64,000 bases of DNA from Inquilinus ginsengisoli_A (lineage in GTDB: Bacteria > Pseudomonadota > Alphaproteobacteria > DSM-16000 > Inquilinaceae): NCBI RefSeq assembly GCF_031453975.1, contig NZ_JAVDPW010000015.1:62001-126000 (forward strand), read 5' to 3'. Position numbers and translations under genes: made by a program. Position 1 is the stretch's first letter; each line of letters begins with the position of its first letter. Positions 42,405 through 50,062 of the stretch are shown here, in pieces. The notes beneath the pieces were generated by a model, which was given only the letters and a program-made list of their open reading frames with translations, was not told the origin of the DNA and searched no databases.

Positions 42405-44147
42405 ATGACCGTCCTGCTCGACCGTGCCGTGCCGCGGAGCCTCGATGCCATCGTCCGCGATCTCTCCCAGGATCACCGCGGCGCCCTGGTCGAGGCTTGG
42501 CTGTTCGAGGGCGAGGCGGCGCGCCGCGAGGCCGAGACCGCCCTGGCCGCTGCCGGCGTCTCGGCCCGGCTGCGCAGCGCCTACAAGCCGCTGCTGCATG
42601 CCTTCCTGGAGGAGATCGACACCTCGGGCCTGGCGGCGGTGACCATCCGCCACCCGGTGCATCCCGCGGCCGCGCCCCACCGCTTCACGCTGGAGGCCTA
42701 TCCGCTGGCGCCGCTGCTGGAGGGCGTCGACCTGCGCTTCGAGCCTGGCGATGCCGAGCTGTCCTACCGCGCGACGCTGTCCTACCGCGACGGCCGCACC
42801 TTGGAGACAGCGATCTTCGCGCCCAACCACCTGGCGATGGACCATCTCGACACCGCCACGCTGTCGCCGACCGGCTGGCTGCGCGTCACCGGCCGGCCCG
42901 GCGGCCTGCCGGACCTCGACCAGCGCATCGAGACCGAGGTCGAGGCGCTGTTCCGGGCGGTGGTCGACATGGTCCGGGCCCATCCCTGGGGGGCGCAGGA
43001 GCCCTATTTCGAGCGCCTGTCGATCGTGGTCGAGACGCCGGCGCTCGAACGCGAACTGCCCTTCCATGAGGAGGCGGTCAGCCTGCACGAGGCGCTGCAC
43101 GAGGACCTCTACTTCTCGCTGCTCGAGCTGTTCCAGCGCCAGTCCGGCCGCCCGGTCGGCGACCGCGGCCTGCAGCCCGGCCAGATCGTGCCGGAGATCC
43201 GGGCGGCGGCCGGGGAGCCGCGGGTGCGGGTCGAGGCCGTGCCCTTCGGCGATCTCGCCGATGAGGCCGGGGCCTGGGCGCCGCAGCCGCTGGACGGCGC
43301 GGCGGCGCCGATCTCGATCGAGCAGGCGCATCGCGAGCTGGCGGCGCTGGGCGGCGAGCCGATCCTGGCCCGGTCGCGCCAGGGGCGGGCGGTGCCGGGG
43401 ATCATCCGCCCGGGGTCCCGCCCGGCGGTGCTGGTCACCGGCGGCCAGCACGCCAACGAGACCACCGGCCCGGTCGGCGCCCTGCGCGCCGCGCAGCGGC
43501 TGCTGCAGGAACCGGCGGTACATCTGGCGCTGATCCCGCTGGAGAATCCCGACGGCTACGCCCTGCATGAACGGCTGTGCCGGGACAATCCGCGGCACAT
43601 GCACCATGCCGCGCGCTACACCGCGATGGGCGACGATCTGGAGTACCGCACCGGCGAGGGGCTGTACGAGCGCGCGGCGCGGCAGGAGGCGGTGGAGCGG
43701 ACGGGTGCGCAACTGCACGTCAACCTGCACGGCTATCCCGCACATGAATGGACCCGGCCCTTCACCGGCTACCTGCCGCGTGGCTTCGCGATGTGGACCA
43801 TCCCGAAGGGCTTCTTCCTGATCCTGCGCCACCATCCGGACTGGGCGGAGCCGGGCATGGCGCTGATCCAGGCGGTGACCCGCCGGCTGGCGCGGATCGC
43901 GCCGCTCTTGGAGCTGAACCGGATGCAGCTGGCCGCCTACGGCGCCCATGCCGGGGCGGGGCCGTTCACCGTGGTCAACGGCATCCCCTGCATGATCGGG
44001 CCGGACGAGCGCAGCCGGGTGCCGTTGACCCTGATCACCGAATACCCCGACGAAACCATCTACGGCGACCGCTTCGCCCTCGGCCACACCGTGCAGATGG
44101 AGACGGTGCTGGCGGCGGTGGAGCACCATGCGGGGCTCATCGCCTGA
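42405..44147 (+). CDS. M14-family zinc carboxypeptidase-like protein, cytoplasmic
   Basis: It has 580 residues without a signal peptide. The M14 core is in the second half: the zinc-binding H349 and E352 in VTGGQHANETTGPVGA, LIPLENPDGY (375-384), and the third ligand among H438 and H442 in LHVNLHGYPAHEW. A long N-terminal part (about 1-330) has no domain I know; its RHPVHPAAAPHRFTLEAYPL and ERLSIVVETP segments suggest beta-rich folding. Start ATG 42405 follows GGAAAGATCTGACC. As the last gene of a peptide-type importer operon it probably trims the imported compound. The true substrate is unknown. Confidence 0.82.
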   Translation: MTVLLDRAVPRSLDAIVRDLSQDHRGALVEAWLFEGEAARREAETALAAAGVSARLRSAYKPLLHAFLEEIDTSGLAAVTIRHPVHPAAAPHRFTLEAYPLAPLLEGVDLRFEPGDAELSYRATLSYRDGRTLETAIFAPNHLAMDHLDTATLSPTGWLRVTGRPGGLPDLDQRIETEVEALFRAVVDMVRAHPWGAQEPYFERLSIVVETPALERELPFHEEAVSLHEALHEDLYFSLLELFQRQSGRPVGDRGLQPGQIVPEIRAAAGEPRVRVEAVPFGDLADEAGAWAPQPLDGAAAPISIEQAHRELAALGGEPILARSRQGRAVPGIIRPGSRPAVLVTGGQHANETTGPVGALRAAQRLLQEPAVHLALIPLENPDGYALHERLCRDNPRHMHHAARYTAMGDDLEYRTGEGLYERAARQEAVERTGAQLHVNLHGYPAHEWTRPFTGYLPRGFAMWTIPKGFFLILRHHPDWAEPGMALIQAVTRRLARIAPLLELNRMQLAAYGAHAGAGPFTVVNGIPCMIGPDERSRVPLTLITEYPDETIYGDRFALGHTVQMETVLAAVEHHAGLIA

Positions 44148-44180
44148 GGCAAGTTGCATGGCCTCTCCCGCCCCCTCAAT

Positions 44181-44261
44181 CGTCATTGCGAGGAGGCGAA
44201 GCCGACGAAGCAATCCATGGCGCCGCCTGGCATGGATTGCTTCGCTGCGCTCGCAATGACG
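44181..44261. repeat. Dispersed palindromic repeat, family B (copy 2, intact)
   Basis: The ends CGTCATTGCG (44181-44190) and CGCAATGACG (44252-44261) pair exactly, and the inner arms GAAGCAATCCATGG / CATGGATTGCTTCG also pair. It lies between the convergent M14 and SDR genes. Confidence 0.9.
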
Positions 44262-44293
44262 ATGGGGGAAGAGGCCGCGCCAGGAGGCAGGCC

Positions 44294-45058
44294 TCAGCTC
44301 CGGCTGATCGACACCCCGCCATCGACCAGCAGCGCCGTCCCGGTGGTGAAGCTGGAGGCGTCGGAGGCGAGGTACAGCACCGACCGCGCCATCTCCTCCG
44401 GGCTGGCGATGCGCTTCATCGGGTAGAGGCCCTTGATGAAGTCGCGCGCCTCCTGCGTGCCTGCGAAGACCTCGTACATCGGGGTCTCGGTCGCGCCCGG
44501 CAGCAGCGCGTTGACGCGGATGCCCTGGGCGCCGAATTCCACCGCCAGCGCCTGGGTCAGGCCGATCAGCCCGGACTTGCTGGCGGCATAGGCGGCCACG
44601 CCGGGAAAGCCCACGGTGTGGCCGACGAAGCTGGAGGTGAAGATCACCGACCCGCCGCCGCGCCGCAGCATCGCCGGGATCTGGTGGCGGACGGCCAGGA
44701 AGGCGCTGGTCAGGTTGGTCTCGACCGTCTCGCGCCATGCCTCCGGCGTCACCTCCGGGGTCGGCGCCATCGGCCCGACCATCCCGGCGTTGTTGAAGGC
44801 GATGTCGAGGCCGCCGAAGCGGGTCTCGGCCGTCTCCACCAGCCCCTGGGCGAAGCCTTCGTCGGTGACGTCCCCGGCCAGGGCGACCGCCTGGCCGCCG
44901 GCCGCGGCGATCTCCCCGACCAGGGTGTCAAGCGGTTCGCGGCGGCGGGCGCCGAGCACCAGGCTGGCGCCCTCGCGGGCGAACAGCAGCGCGGTGGCGC
45001 GCCCGATGCCGGAGCTGGCCCCGGCGATGATGGCGATCTTCCCGGCCAATGCGGTCAT
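44294..45058 (-). CDS. SDR-family oxidoreductase (SDR family, glucose/ribitol type)
   Basis: It has 254 residues. GASSGIGR near residues 12-19, the salt-bridge DVTDEGF, NNAG (90-93), SSFVG and YAASK as the catalytic set. NALLPGATETPMYE and the end LLVDGGVSISRS match the common SDR family oxidoreductase group. It stands alone, convergent with the M14 gene and divergent from the GST gene. Confidence 0.9.
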   Translation of the reverse strand: MTALAGKIAIIAGASSGIGRATALLFAREGASLVLGARRREPLDTLVGEIAAAGGQAVALAGDVTDEGFAQGLVETAETRFGGLDIAFNNAGMVGPMAPTPEVTPEAWRETVETNLTSAFLAVRHQIPAMLRRGGGSVIFTSSFVGHTVGFPGVAAYAASKSGLIGLTQALAVEFGAQGIRVNALLPGATETPMYEVFAGTQEARDFIKGLYPMKRIASPEEMARSVLYLASDASSFTTGTALLVDGGVSISRS

Positions 45059-45223
45059 GTCGCGGTCCCTTCATGATACGATTCCATGCCGTCCTGCGGC
45101 ATCGGTCGGGATGGAGACTGAAGGGGTTTCGCGGCGGCGGAACCTCGGTCCTTGCCGCGCAATCCGGGTCGGCAGGGCTGCTCCTTGGTAGTGAGCTTCC
45201 CTCCCAAGGGATGGTGTTCTGGC

Positions 45224-45239
45224 CTGCAACTGGTTGCAG
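45224..45239. promoter_or_regulatory. Inverted repeat upstream of the GST gene
   Basis: CTGCAAC-TG-GTTGCAG, perfect 7-base arms, 63 bases before the GST start in the 244-base gap between divergent SDR and GST genes. Good shape for a TetR or LysR-type operator; no regulator gene is adjacent. Confidence 0.5.
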
Positions 45240-45302
45240 ATTGCTATCATCCGCCGGATTTGGCAGGATGGTCCCAACCAGACCCTGTGGAGGAGCGACG
45301 CC

Positions 45303-45887
45303 ATGAAGCTGTACCTCACCCCAAACGCGTGCAGCCTTGCCGACCACATCGCGCTGCATGAGGCCGGCTTTGACTTCGACCGCATCCGCGTCGACATCCC
45401 GACCCGGCGGACCGAGAGCGGCGACGACTTCACCCAGATCAACCCCAAGGGCTATGTCCCGGCCCTGGTGCTCGACGACGGCGCGGTGCTGACCGAGAAC
45501 GTGGCGATCCTGAGCTGGATCGCGGACCGTGCGCCGCAGCTGGCGCCGGGCGGCGAGCTGGGCCGCATCCGGCTGGTCGAGACCCTCGCCTTCATCGGCA
45601 GCGAGCTGCACAAGCTGCTGATCCGGTCGATCTTTCCGACCAGCGACGCCGAGAAGGCGGCAGTCGACGAGGTGATCGCGCTGCGGCTCGGCGTCATCGC
45701 CGGCCAGATGCAGGGCGACTACCTGTTCGGCGACCAGGCCGGCGTCGCCGACGCCTATCTCTACGTGATGCTGCGCTGGGCCGGGGCGCTGGGGCTGCCG
45801 GTGCCGGAGCCGCTGCCGGCCTTCGTCGAACGGATGGCGGCGCGGCCGGCGGTGCAGCAGGCGCTGCGCCATGAGGGCCTGGCCTGA
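45303..45887 (+). CDS. Glutathione S-transferase, beta class
   Basis: It has 194 residues. The thioredoxin-like N-domain MKLYLTPNACSLADHIALHE carries the catalytic Cys10 typical of beta-class bacterial GSTs; NPKGYVPALVLDDGAVLTE is the cis-Pro and gamma-glutamyl-binding segment. The C-domain, with GDYLFGDQAGVADAYLYVM, is complete. GGAGGAG lies before ATG 45303. Probable detoxification of electrophiles or peroxides. Confidence 0.93.
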   Translation: MKLYLTPNACSLADHIALHEAGFDFDRIRVDIPTRRTESGDDFTQINPKGYVPALVLDDGAVLTENVAILSWIADRAPQLAPGGELGRIRLVETLAFIGSELHKLLIRSIFPTSDAEKAAVDEVIALRLGVIAGQMQGDYLFGDQAGVADAYLYVMLRWAGALGLPVPEPLPAFVERMAARPAVQQALRHEGLA

Positions 45888-45969
45888 CCGGATCCGAAGC
45901 GCTTACGCCACACAAGGAGGACGCTGCGGTCCGTGCTACGCTGCCGCTGGAAATTTCAGCGAGGCGTGG

Positions 45970-46461
45970 ATGAAATGGACCGGGCTCGTCTGCCTGGGCG
46001 TCGTGGCCCTGAGCCCCCTGGCCGGGTTCGCCCAGCCCTATGAGACGGCCGACGATGTCGGCGAGATCGTCAAGGACCCCGGGGGGCAATCCGTGACGCT
46101 GGCGATCAGCGGGCGCGACGGCGACAAGGATTCTGTCAGCTTCCGCTGCAGCTTGGCCGACCAGTCGGTCACCGTGGTGTTCGGCTTCGGTCGCAGCGAC
46201 AGCGACGGCGACGACGTCGTGGCGCCCGTCGGATACCTCACCATCAACCAGAACCGCGAACGCATCACCCTGACCAAGGGTGATGCCCCCAACTCCGTCA
46301 TCCTGCCCGCCCGGCAATCCGCGAAGCTGTTCGACTCGGCGAAGCTCGGCCGGCCCTTCCGGCTGGAGCGCTATGACGGGGCGGTCCAGGAATACCAGCT
46401 GGACGCCTTCGCCCAGGCCTTCGCCGATCTCGACACCCAGTGCAAGGGCCCGGCGAACTGA
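45970..46461 (+). CDS. Small secreted protein, unknown function
   Basis: It has 163 residues from ATG 45970. A Sec signal peptide (MKWTG, hydrophobic segment, AGFA/QP near residue 20) precedes a mature domain of beta-like sequence with two Cys (about residues 57 and 156), a charged DSDGDD stretch near residues 75-81, and ITLTKGDAPNSVILP. Probably periplasmic with one disulphide. The domain is not one I recognise. It lies 82 bases after GST, same direction. The ATG is chosen because it starts directly at the signal peptide. Confidence 0.65.
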   Translation: MKWTGLVCLGVVALSPLAGFAQPYETADDVGEIVKDPGGQSVTLAISGRDGDKDSVSFRCSLADQSVTVVFGFGRSDSDGDDVVAPVGYLTINQNRERITLTKGDAPNSVILPARQSAKLFDSAKLGRPFRLERYDGAVQEYQLDAFAQAFADLDTQCKGPAN

Positions 46462-46494
46462 TGGGTGGCGGCAGCCCTGCGGGGGCCGCCGGAC

Positions 46495-47358
46495 CTATGG
46501 CAGGTCGCCGCCGTCGACCCCCAGGACCTGCCCGTTGACATAGGATCCGCCGTCGCCGGCCAGGAACAGCACCACGGCGGCGACCTCCGCCGGCGTGCCG
46601 GTCCGCCGCATCGGGTAGGGGGCGACGAGCTGTTCCGTCGTCACCTTCCAGTCGCGCCGCACCCGCTCCAGCATCGGGCTTTCGATCGGCCCCGGGGCGA
46701 TCGCGTTGATGCGGACGTCGCGGCCGTATTCCTGCGCCGCGGCGCGGGTCATGTGGATGACCGCGGCCTTCGAGGCGCCATAAGCGAGGATGTTGGGGAA
46801 CGCATGGCGGCCGCCGATCGAGGCCATGTTGATCATCACCCCCTTCGCCCGCGCCAGATGCGGCAGCTCGTACTTCATCGACAGGAACACGCCGCGCAGA
46901 TTGGTCGCGATCTGGTCGTCGAAGCCGTCGATGCCGGTGTCGGCGATCGGGGCCGGCGGCAGGTCGATGCCGGCATTGTTGAAGGCGATGTCGAGCCGGC
47001 CGTGGCGTTCGACCACCGCCGCGACGAAGCGCTCCATCTGGGCGGCGTCGCGCACGTCGGACCGGAGATAGACGACCTCTCCGCCGGCGGCGCGGGCGGC
47101 GGCTTCGACCTGCTGCCCCAGCGCCTCGCGGCGGCCGTTGAAGGCCACCGCAGCGCCGGCTGCGGCGAGGGCCGCCACAGTGGCCGCGCCGATGCCCGAG
47201 GTGCCGCCGGTGACGATCGCGACCTTGCCGGTGAGAGCGCCCGGGGCCTGCGCCCCCGCCGGCACCGCGGCAAGCCCGCCCGCCGCGGCCATCGCGCCGA
47301 GCAGCAATCCGCGACGGGGCAGGGGGGTGGCTTCGCCATGCGTGCTGGTGTCGGTCAT
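46495..47358 (-). CDS. SDR-family oxidoreductase with a predicted Tat signal peptide
   Basis: It has 287 residues from ATG 47358. An N-terminal LPRRGLLLGAMAAAGGLA with twin Arg and an AGAQA end looks like a Tat signal (residues about 14-40). The SDR domain follows at residue 43: TGGTSGIG, NNAGI, NMAS and YGASK are intact, with NAIAPGPIESPM and the end LGVDGGDLP. Such a signal would send a folded NAD(P)-binding enzyme to the periplasm. A shorter start after the signal is not available (no in-frame ATG/GTG at the domain edge). Divergent from a LysR gene. Confidence 0.85.
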   Translation of the reverse strand: MTDTSTHGEATPLPRRGLLLGAMAAAGGLAAVPAGAQAPGALTGKVAIVTGGTSGIGAATVAALAAAGAAVAFNGRREALGQQVEAAARAAGGEVVYLRSDVRDAAQMERFVAAVVERHGRLDIAFNNAGIDLPPAPIADTGIDGFDDQIATNLRGVFLSMKYELPHLARAKGVMINMASIGGRHAFPNILAYGASKAAVIHMTRAAAQEYGRDVRINAIAPGPIESPMLERVRRDWKVTTEQLVAPYPMRRTGTPAEVAAVVLFLAGDGGSYVNGQVLGVDGGDLP

Positions 47359-47450
47359 GGTCGTCTCCCTTGTTGGAACATGACGAACATTACCGGGCGC
47401 AACTGCCTGCAAAAATTGGATGTGGCTTTCAGGATTTAAAAGGAAACCTT

Positions 47451-47456
47451 TATAAT
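47451..47456 (+). promoter_or_regulatory. Perfect -10 box immediately before the LysR gene
   Basis: TATAAT followed by six bases and then the ATG at 47463, so transcription would start at or within one base of the start codon. No ribosome-binding site is evident. AAAGG-AAA-CCTTT (47439-47451) overlaps the box and could be an operator. Confidence 0.5.
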
Positions 47457-47462
47457 CGTGAG

Positions 47463-48374
47463 ATGGGCTCCACTGCCGATCCATTCTTCGGTCTCTCCAC
47501 CTTCCTCGCCGTGGCGGAGGCGGAGGGCTTTACCGCGGCGGCGGCCCGGCTCGGCGTTTCTCCGGCCGCCGTGGGCCAGACGGTGAAGGCGCTGGAGGCC
47601 CGGCTCGGCGCGCCACTGTTCATCCGCACCACCCGGCGCGTGCGCCTGACCGAGGCCGGCGCGGCGCTGCTGGCGCGGATCCGGCCGGCGGCGGCGGAGA
47701 TCGCGACGGCGGTCGATGCGGTCGGCGCGGCGGGCCAGGAGCCCACCGGCCTTCTGCGTCTGACGGCGCCGCGCATGGCAGTGCCGCTGGTGATCGATCC
47801 GGTCGTCCCGGCCTTGCGGCGCGCCTGCCCCAAGCTGTCGGTCGAGGTCGCCGTCGAGGATGCGGCGGTGGATCTGCTCGAACGCGGCTTCGACGCCGGC
47901 ATCCGCATCGGCGAGTACATCGAACGCGACATGGTGGCGGTGCGCCTGACCCGCGACATCGCCTGGGCCCTCGTGGGCAGCCCTGCCTATCTGGCCGCGC
48001 ATGGTCGGCCGGAGAGTCTCGAGGACCTCGCCCGCCACGACGCCATCCGCTACCGATTCCCGACCTCGGGCGCGATCTATCGCTGGGAGTTCGAGCGCGA
48101 AGGCCGCAGCGTCTCGGTCGATCCTCCCGGCGGCGTCATCGTCAATGACGGCGCGCTCCTGGTCTCCTTCGCCTGCGCCGGGCTCGGCCTCAGCTATGTC
48201 GCCGATATTGCGGTCGACGCCGAACTGCGCGCCGGCCTGCTCGAACGGGTGCTGGCTCCGCTTCTGCCGAAGGGGCCGGGGCTGTTCCTGTACTTCCCGC
48301 AGCGGGCCCAGGCGCAGCCCAAGCTGCGGGCGCTGATCGATGTCGCCAAACGGGTGCTGCGGCCGGTCCGCTAG
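47463..48374 (+). CDS. LysR-family transcriptional regulator
   Basis: It has 303 residues. The HTH is FTAAAARLGVSPAAVGQTVK (residues 23-42) with LEARLGAPLFIRTTRRVRLTE after it. The effector domain runs about 92-295 and has LLRLTAPRMAVPLVI, typical of the CrgA/DsdC-like LysR cluster. Divergent from the Tat-signal SDR, which it likely controls. It may be translated from a leaderless mRNA, as a consensus -10 box ends six bases before ATG. Confidence 0.93.
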   Translation: MGSTADPFFGLSTFLAVAEAEGFTAAAARLGVSPAAVGQTVKALEARLGAPLFIRTTRRVRLTEAGAALLARIRPAAAEIATAVDAVGAAGQEPTGLLRLTAPRMAVPLVIDPVVPALRRACPKLSVEVAVEDAAVDLLERGFDAGIRIGEYIERDMVAVRLTRDIAWALVGSPAYLAAHGRPESLEDLARHDAIRYRFPTSGAIYRWEFEREGRSVSVDPPGGVIVNDGALLVSFACAGLGLSYVADIAVDAELRAGLLERVLAPLLPKGPGLFLYFPQRAQAQPKLRALIDVAKRVLRPVR

Positions 48375-48393
48375 GCCCGGCCTTCAGCCGCCA

Positions 48394-49941
48394 TCACGGC
48401 GCCGCGCGCGTCAGCACGCCGAGGCCGAGGTCGTCGAGATCCTCGATCGTCACCTGGTCCGCGACCTGGTCCGGGCCGATCCGGAAGGTCACGGCGGCCA
48501 GGAGGTCCGGCGTCTCCGCGGACGGCGCATAGACGAACAGGTCCCGGTCGAAATGCCGGAGCGGGAATTCGGCCTGCTGCCGCGGGCCGAGGGTGAGCCA
48601 CAGGGTGCCCTGGCGCTCGACCACGGCGGCGGTGCCGAGATAGGCGTTGGCATAACGGCCGGCATAGGCCGCGGCGGGCAGGGCGGGGGATGGCGAGGCC
48701 GGCGGGGTGCCATAGCGTGCCTGGGACGCCGCCACCGCCGGGCCGAACAGCCCGTCAAAGATCCGGCCCCATTTCGCGGGCCAGTCCTGGGTCACCCGGC
48801 CATCGAAGACCTGGTCGAAGAAGCTGTCGGCGAGGCCTTCGGGCACGCCGGTCGGGAAGGCGTTGGCCAGGATCACGATGCCGATGCCGTCGTCCGGATA
48901 CAGGCTGACCAGGGTGCGGGCGCCGACGCTAAAGGCACCGGCATGGTCCCATTGCAGGCCGTGGCGGCCATACTCAACGTTCCAGCCCAGGCCGTAGAAG
49001 GCGGCGGCGCCGGTGACCGGGTTGGCGCCGCGGGCCATCAGCGGCTGGTGGGTCTGGTCCAGCGCATCGCGGCGGATCAGGTCCTGGCCGGCATACCGCC
49101 CCCGGCCCAGTTCCAGCCGCAGCCACTGCGCCATGTCGCGCGCGGTCGAGCTGACGCCGCCGGCGGGGGATTGCGCATCCGGGTCGCGCGTCAGCTTGGC
49201 CTGCCAGTCGCCGCCGACGCGGACATGCAGCGCGGCGCGGTCCGGGCGGGACAGGAAATCGGCATGGCGCGAGCTGGTCGAGGCCATGCCCAGCGGGGCA
49301 TAGACCAGCTGCTGCGCCGCGTCCTCCCAGGCCATCCCCGCCGCCTTCGCCGCCGCGACGGCGCCTTCGGTGATGCCGAAATTGCTGTAGGAATAGCCGG
49401 CGCGGAAGCTGCTGGCCGGCGCCACCTGGCGCAGCCGGTGCAGGATCTCGTCGCGGTCGTAGCCCAGCGCCTCCAGCTCGTTGCCGGCCTCGCCGGGCAG
49501 GCCGCTGCGATGGGCGAACAGGTCGCGGATGGTCAGCTGCTGGGTCGGATAGGCCTCGGCCAGGGCGAAGCCCGGATCGATGTCGGCGATGCGGGTGTCC
49601 CAGGTGACGGTGCCGGCACTCACCAGCGCCGCCACCACGGTCGAGGCGATCGGCTTCGAGCAGGAGGCCAGCTGGAACACGGTGTCGGCATCGACGGCGG
49701 CCGGCTGCCCCGCCTCGCGCCGGCCGAAGCCCTTCAGGAACACCACCTCGTCGCGATAGACCACCGCGATCGACAGGCCGGGCACGTCGCCCCGGTCGAC
49801 CGCCGCCTGCGCCTGCCGTTCCAGCAGCGGCAGCGCCGCCGTCACCGCCTCCGGCGTCACGGTGCCGGCACCTGCGCCGGCCGACGGTGCCAGGGTGACG
49901 GCCAGGGCCGCAGCGGACAGGAAACTGAGACGCATGGGCAT
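48394..49941 (-). CDS. Serine hydrolase, beta-lactamase class C / penicillin-binding-protein-like, exported
   Basis: It has 515 residues from ATG 49941 (49935 is as likely). A Sec signal ends near AGAGAG at residue 26. SCSK (93-96) is the SxxK nucleophile block, YSN lies in AGYSYSNFG, and HAGAF substitutes for the KTG-like third motif. HRSGLPGE and PLGMASTS are typical of class C relatives. A C-terminal lipocalin-like extension (YAGRYANAYLGTAAVVERQG) is common in this family (DUF3471-like). Substrates are esters or peptides; beta-lactamase activity is not implied. Confidence 0.9.
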   Translation of the reverse strand: MPMRLSFLSAAALAVTLAPSAGAGAGTVTPEAVTAALPLLERQAQAAVDRGDVPGLSIAVVYRDEVVFLKGFGRREAGQPAAVDADTVFQLASCSKPIASTVVAALVSAGTVTWDTRIADIDPGFALAEAYPTQQLTIRDLFAHRSGLPGEAGNELEALGYDRDEILHRLRQVAPASSFRAGYSYSNFGITEGAVAAAKAAGMAWEDAAQQLVYAPLGMASTSSRHADFLSRPDRAALHVRVGGDWQAKLTRDPDAQSPAGGVSSTARDMAQWLRLELGRGRYAGQDLIRRDALDQTHQPLMARGANPVTGAAAFYGLGWNVEYGRHGLQWDHAGAFSVGARTLVSLYPDDGIGIVILANAFPTGVPEGLADSFFDQVFDGRVTQDWPAKWGRIFDGLFGPAVAASQARYGTPPASPSPALPAAAYAGRYANAYLGTAAVVERQGTLWLTLGPRQQAEFPLRHFDRDLFVYAPSAETPDLLAAVTFRIGPDQVADQVTIEDLDDLGLGVLTRAAP

Positions 49942-50062
49942 TCCTGGCCCCCCTTCATTGGACGGCGCCGTCGCGCTTCGCTGCATCATGCCCTGGAGAG
50001 AGGGCGGCGGACAGCGCCGGCTGCGCCTCTCCGCCGATTGGATGGCGACGGGCCGGTTCCGC

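Noticed and set aside
48394..49941. Antibiotic-resistance beta-lactamase
   Set aside because: The third motif is HAG and a lipocalin-like tail is present, as in esterase/peptidase relatives; sequence does not support calling beta-lactamase activity.
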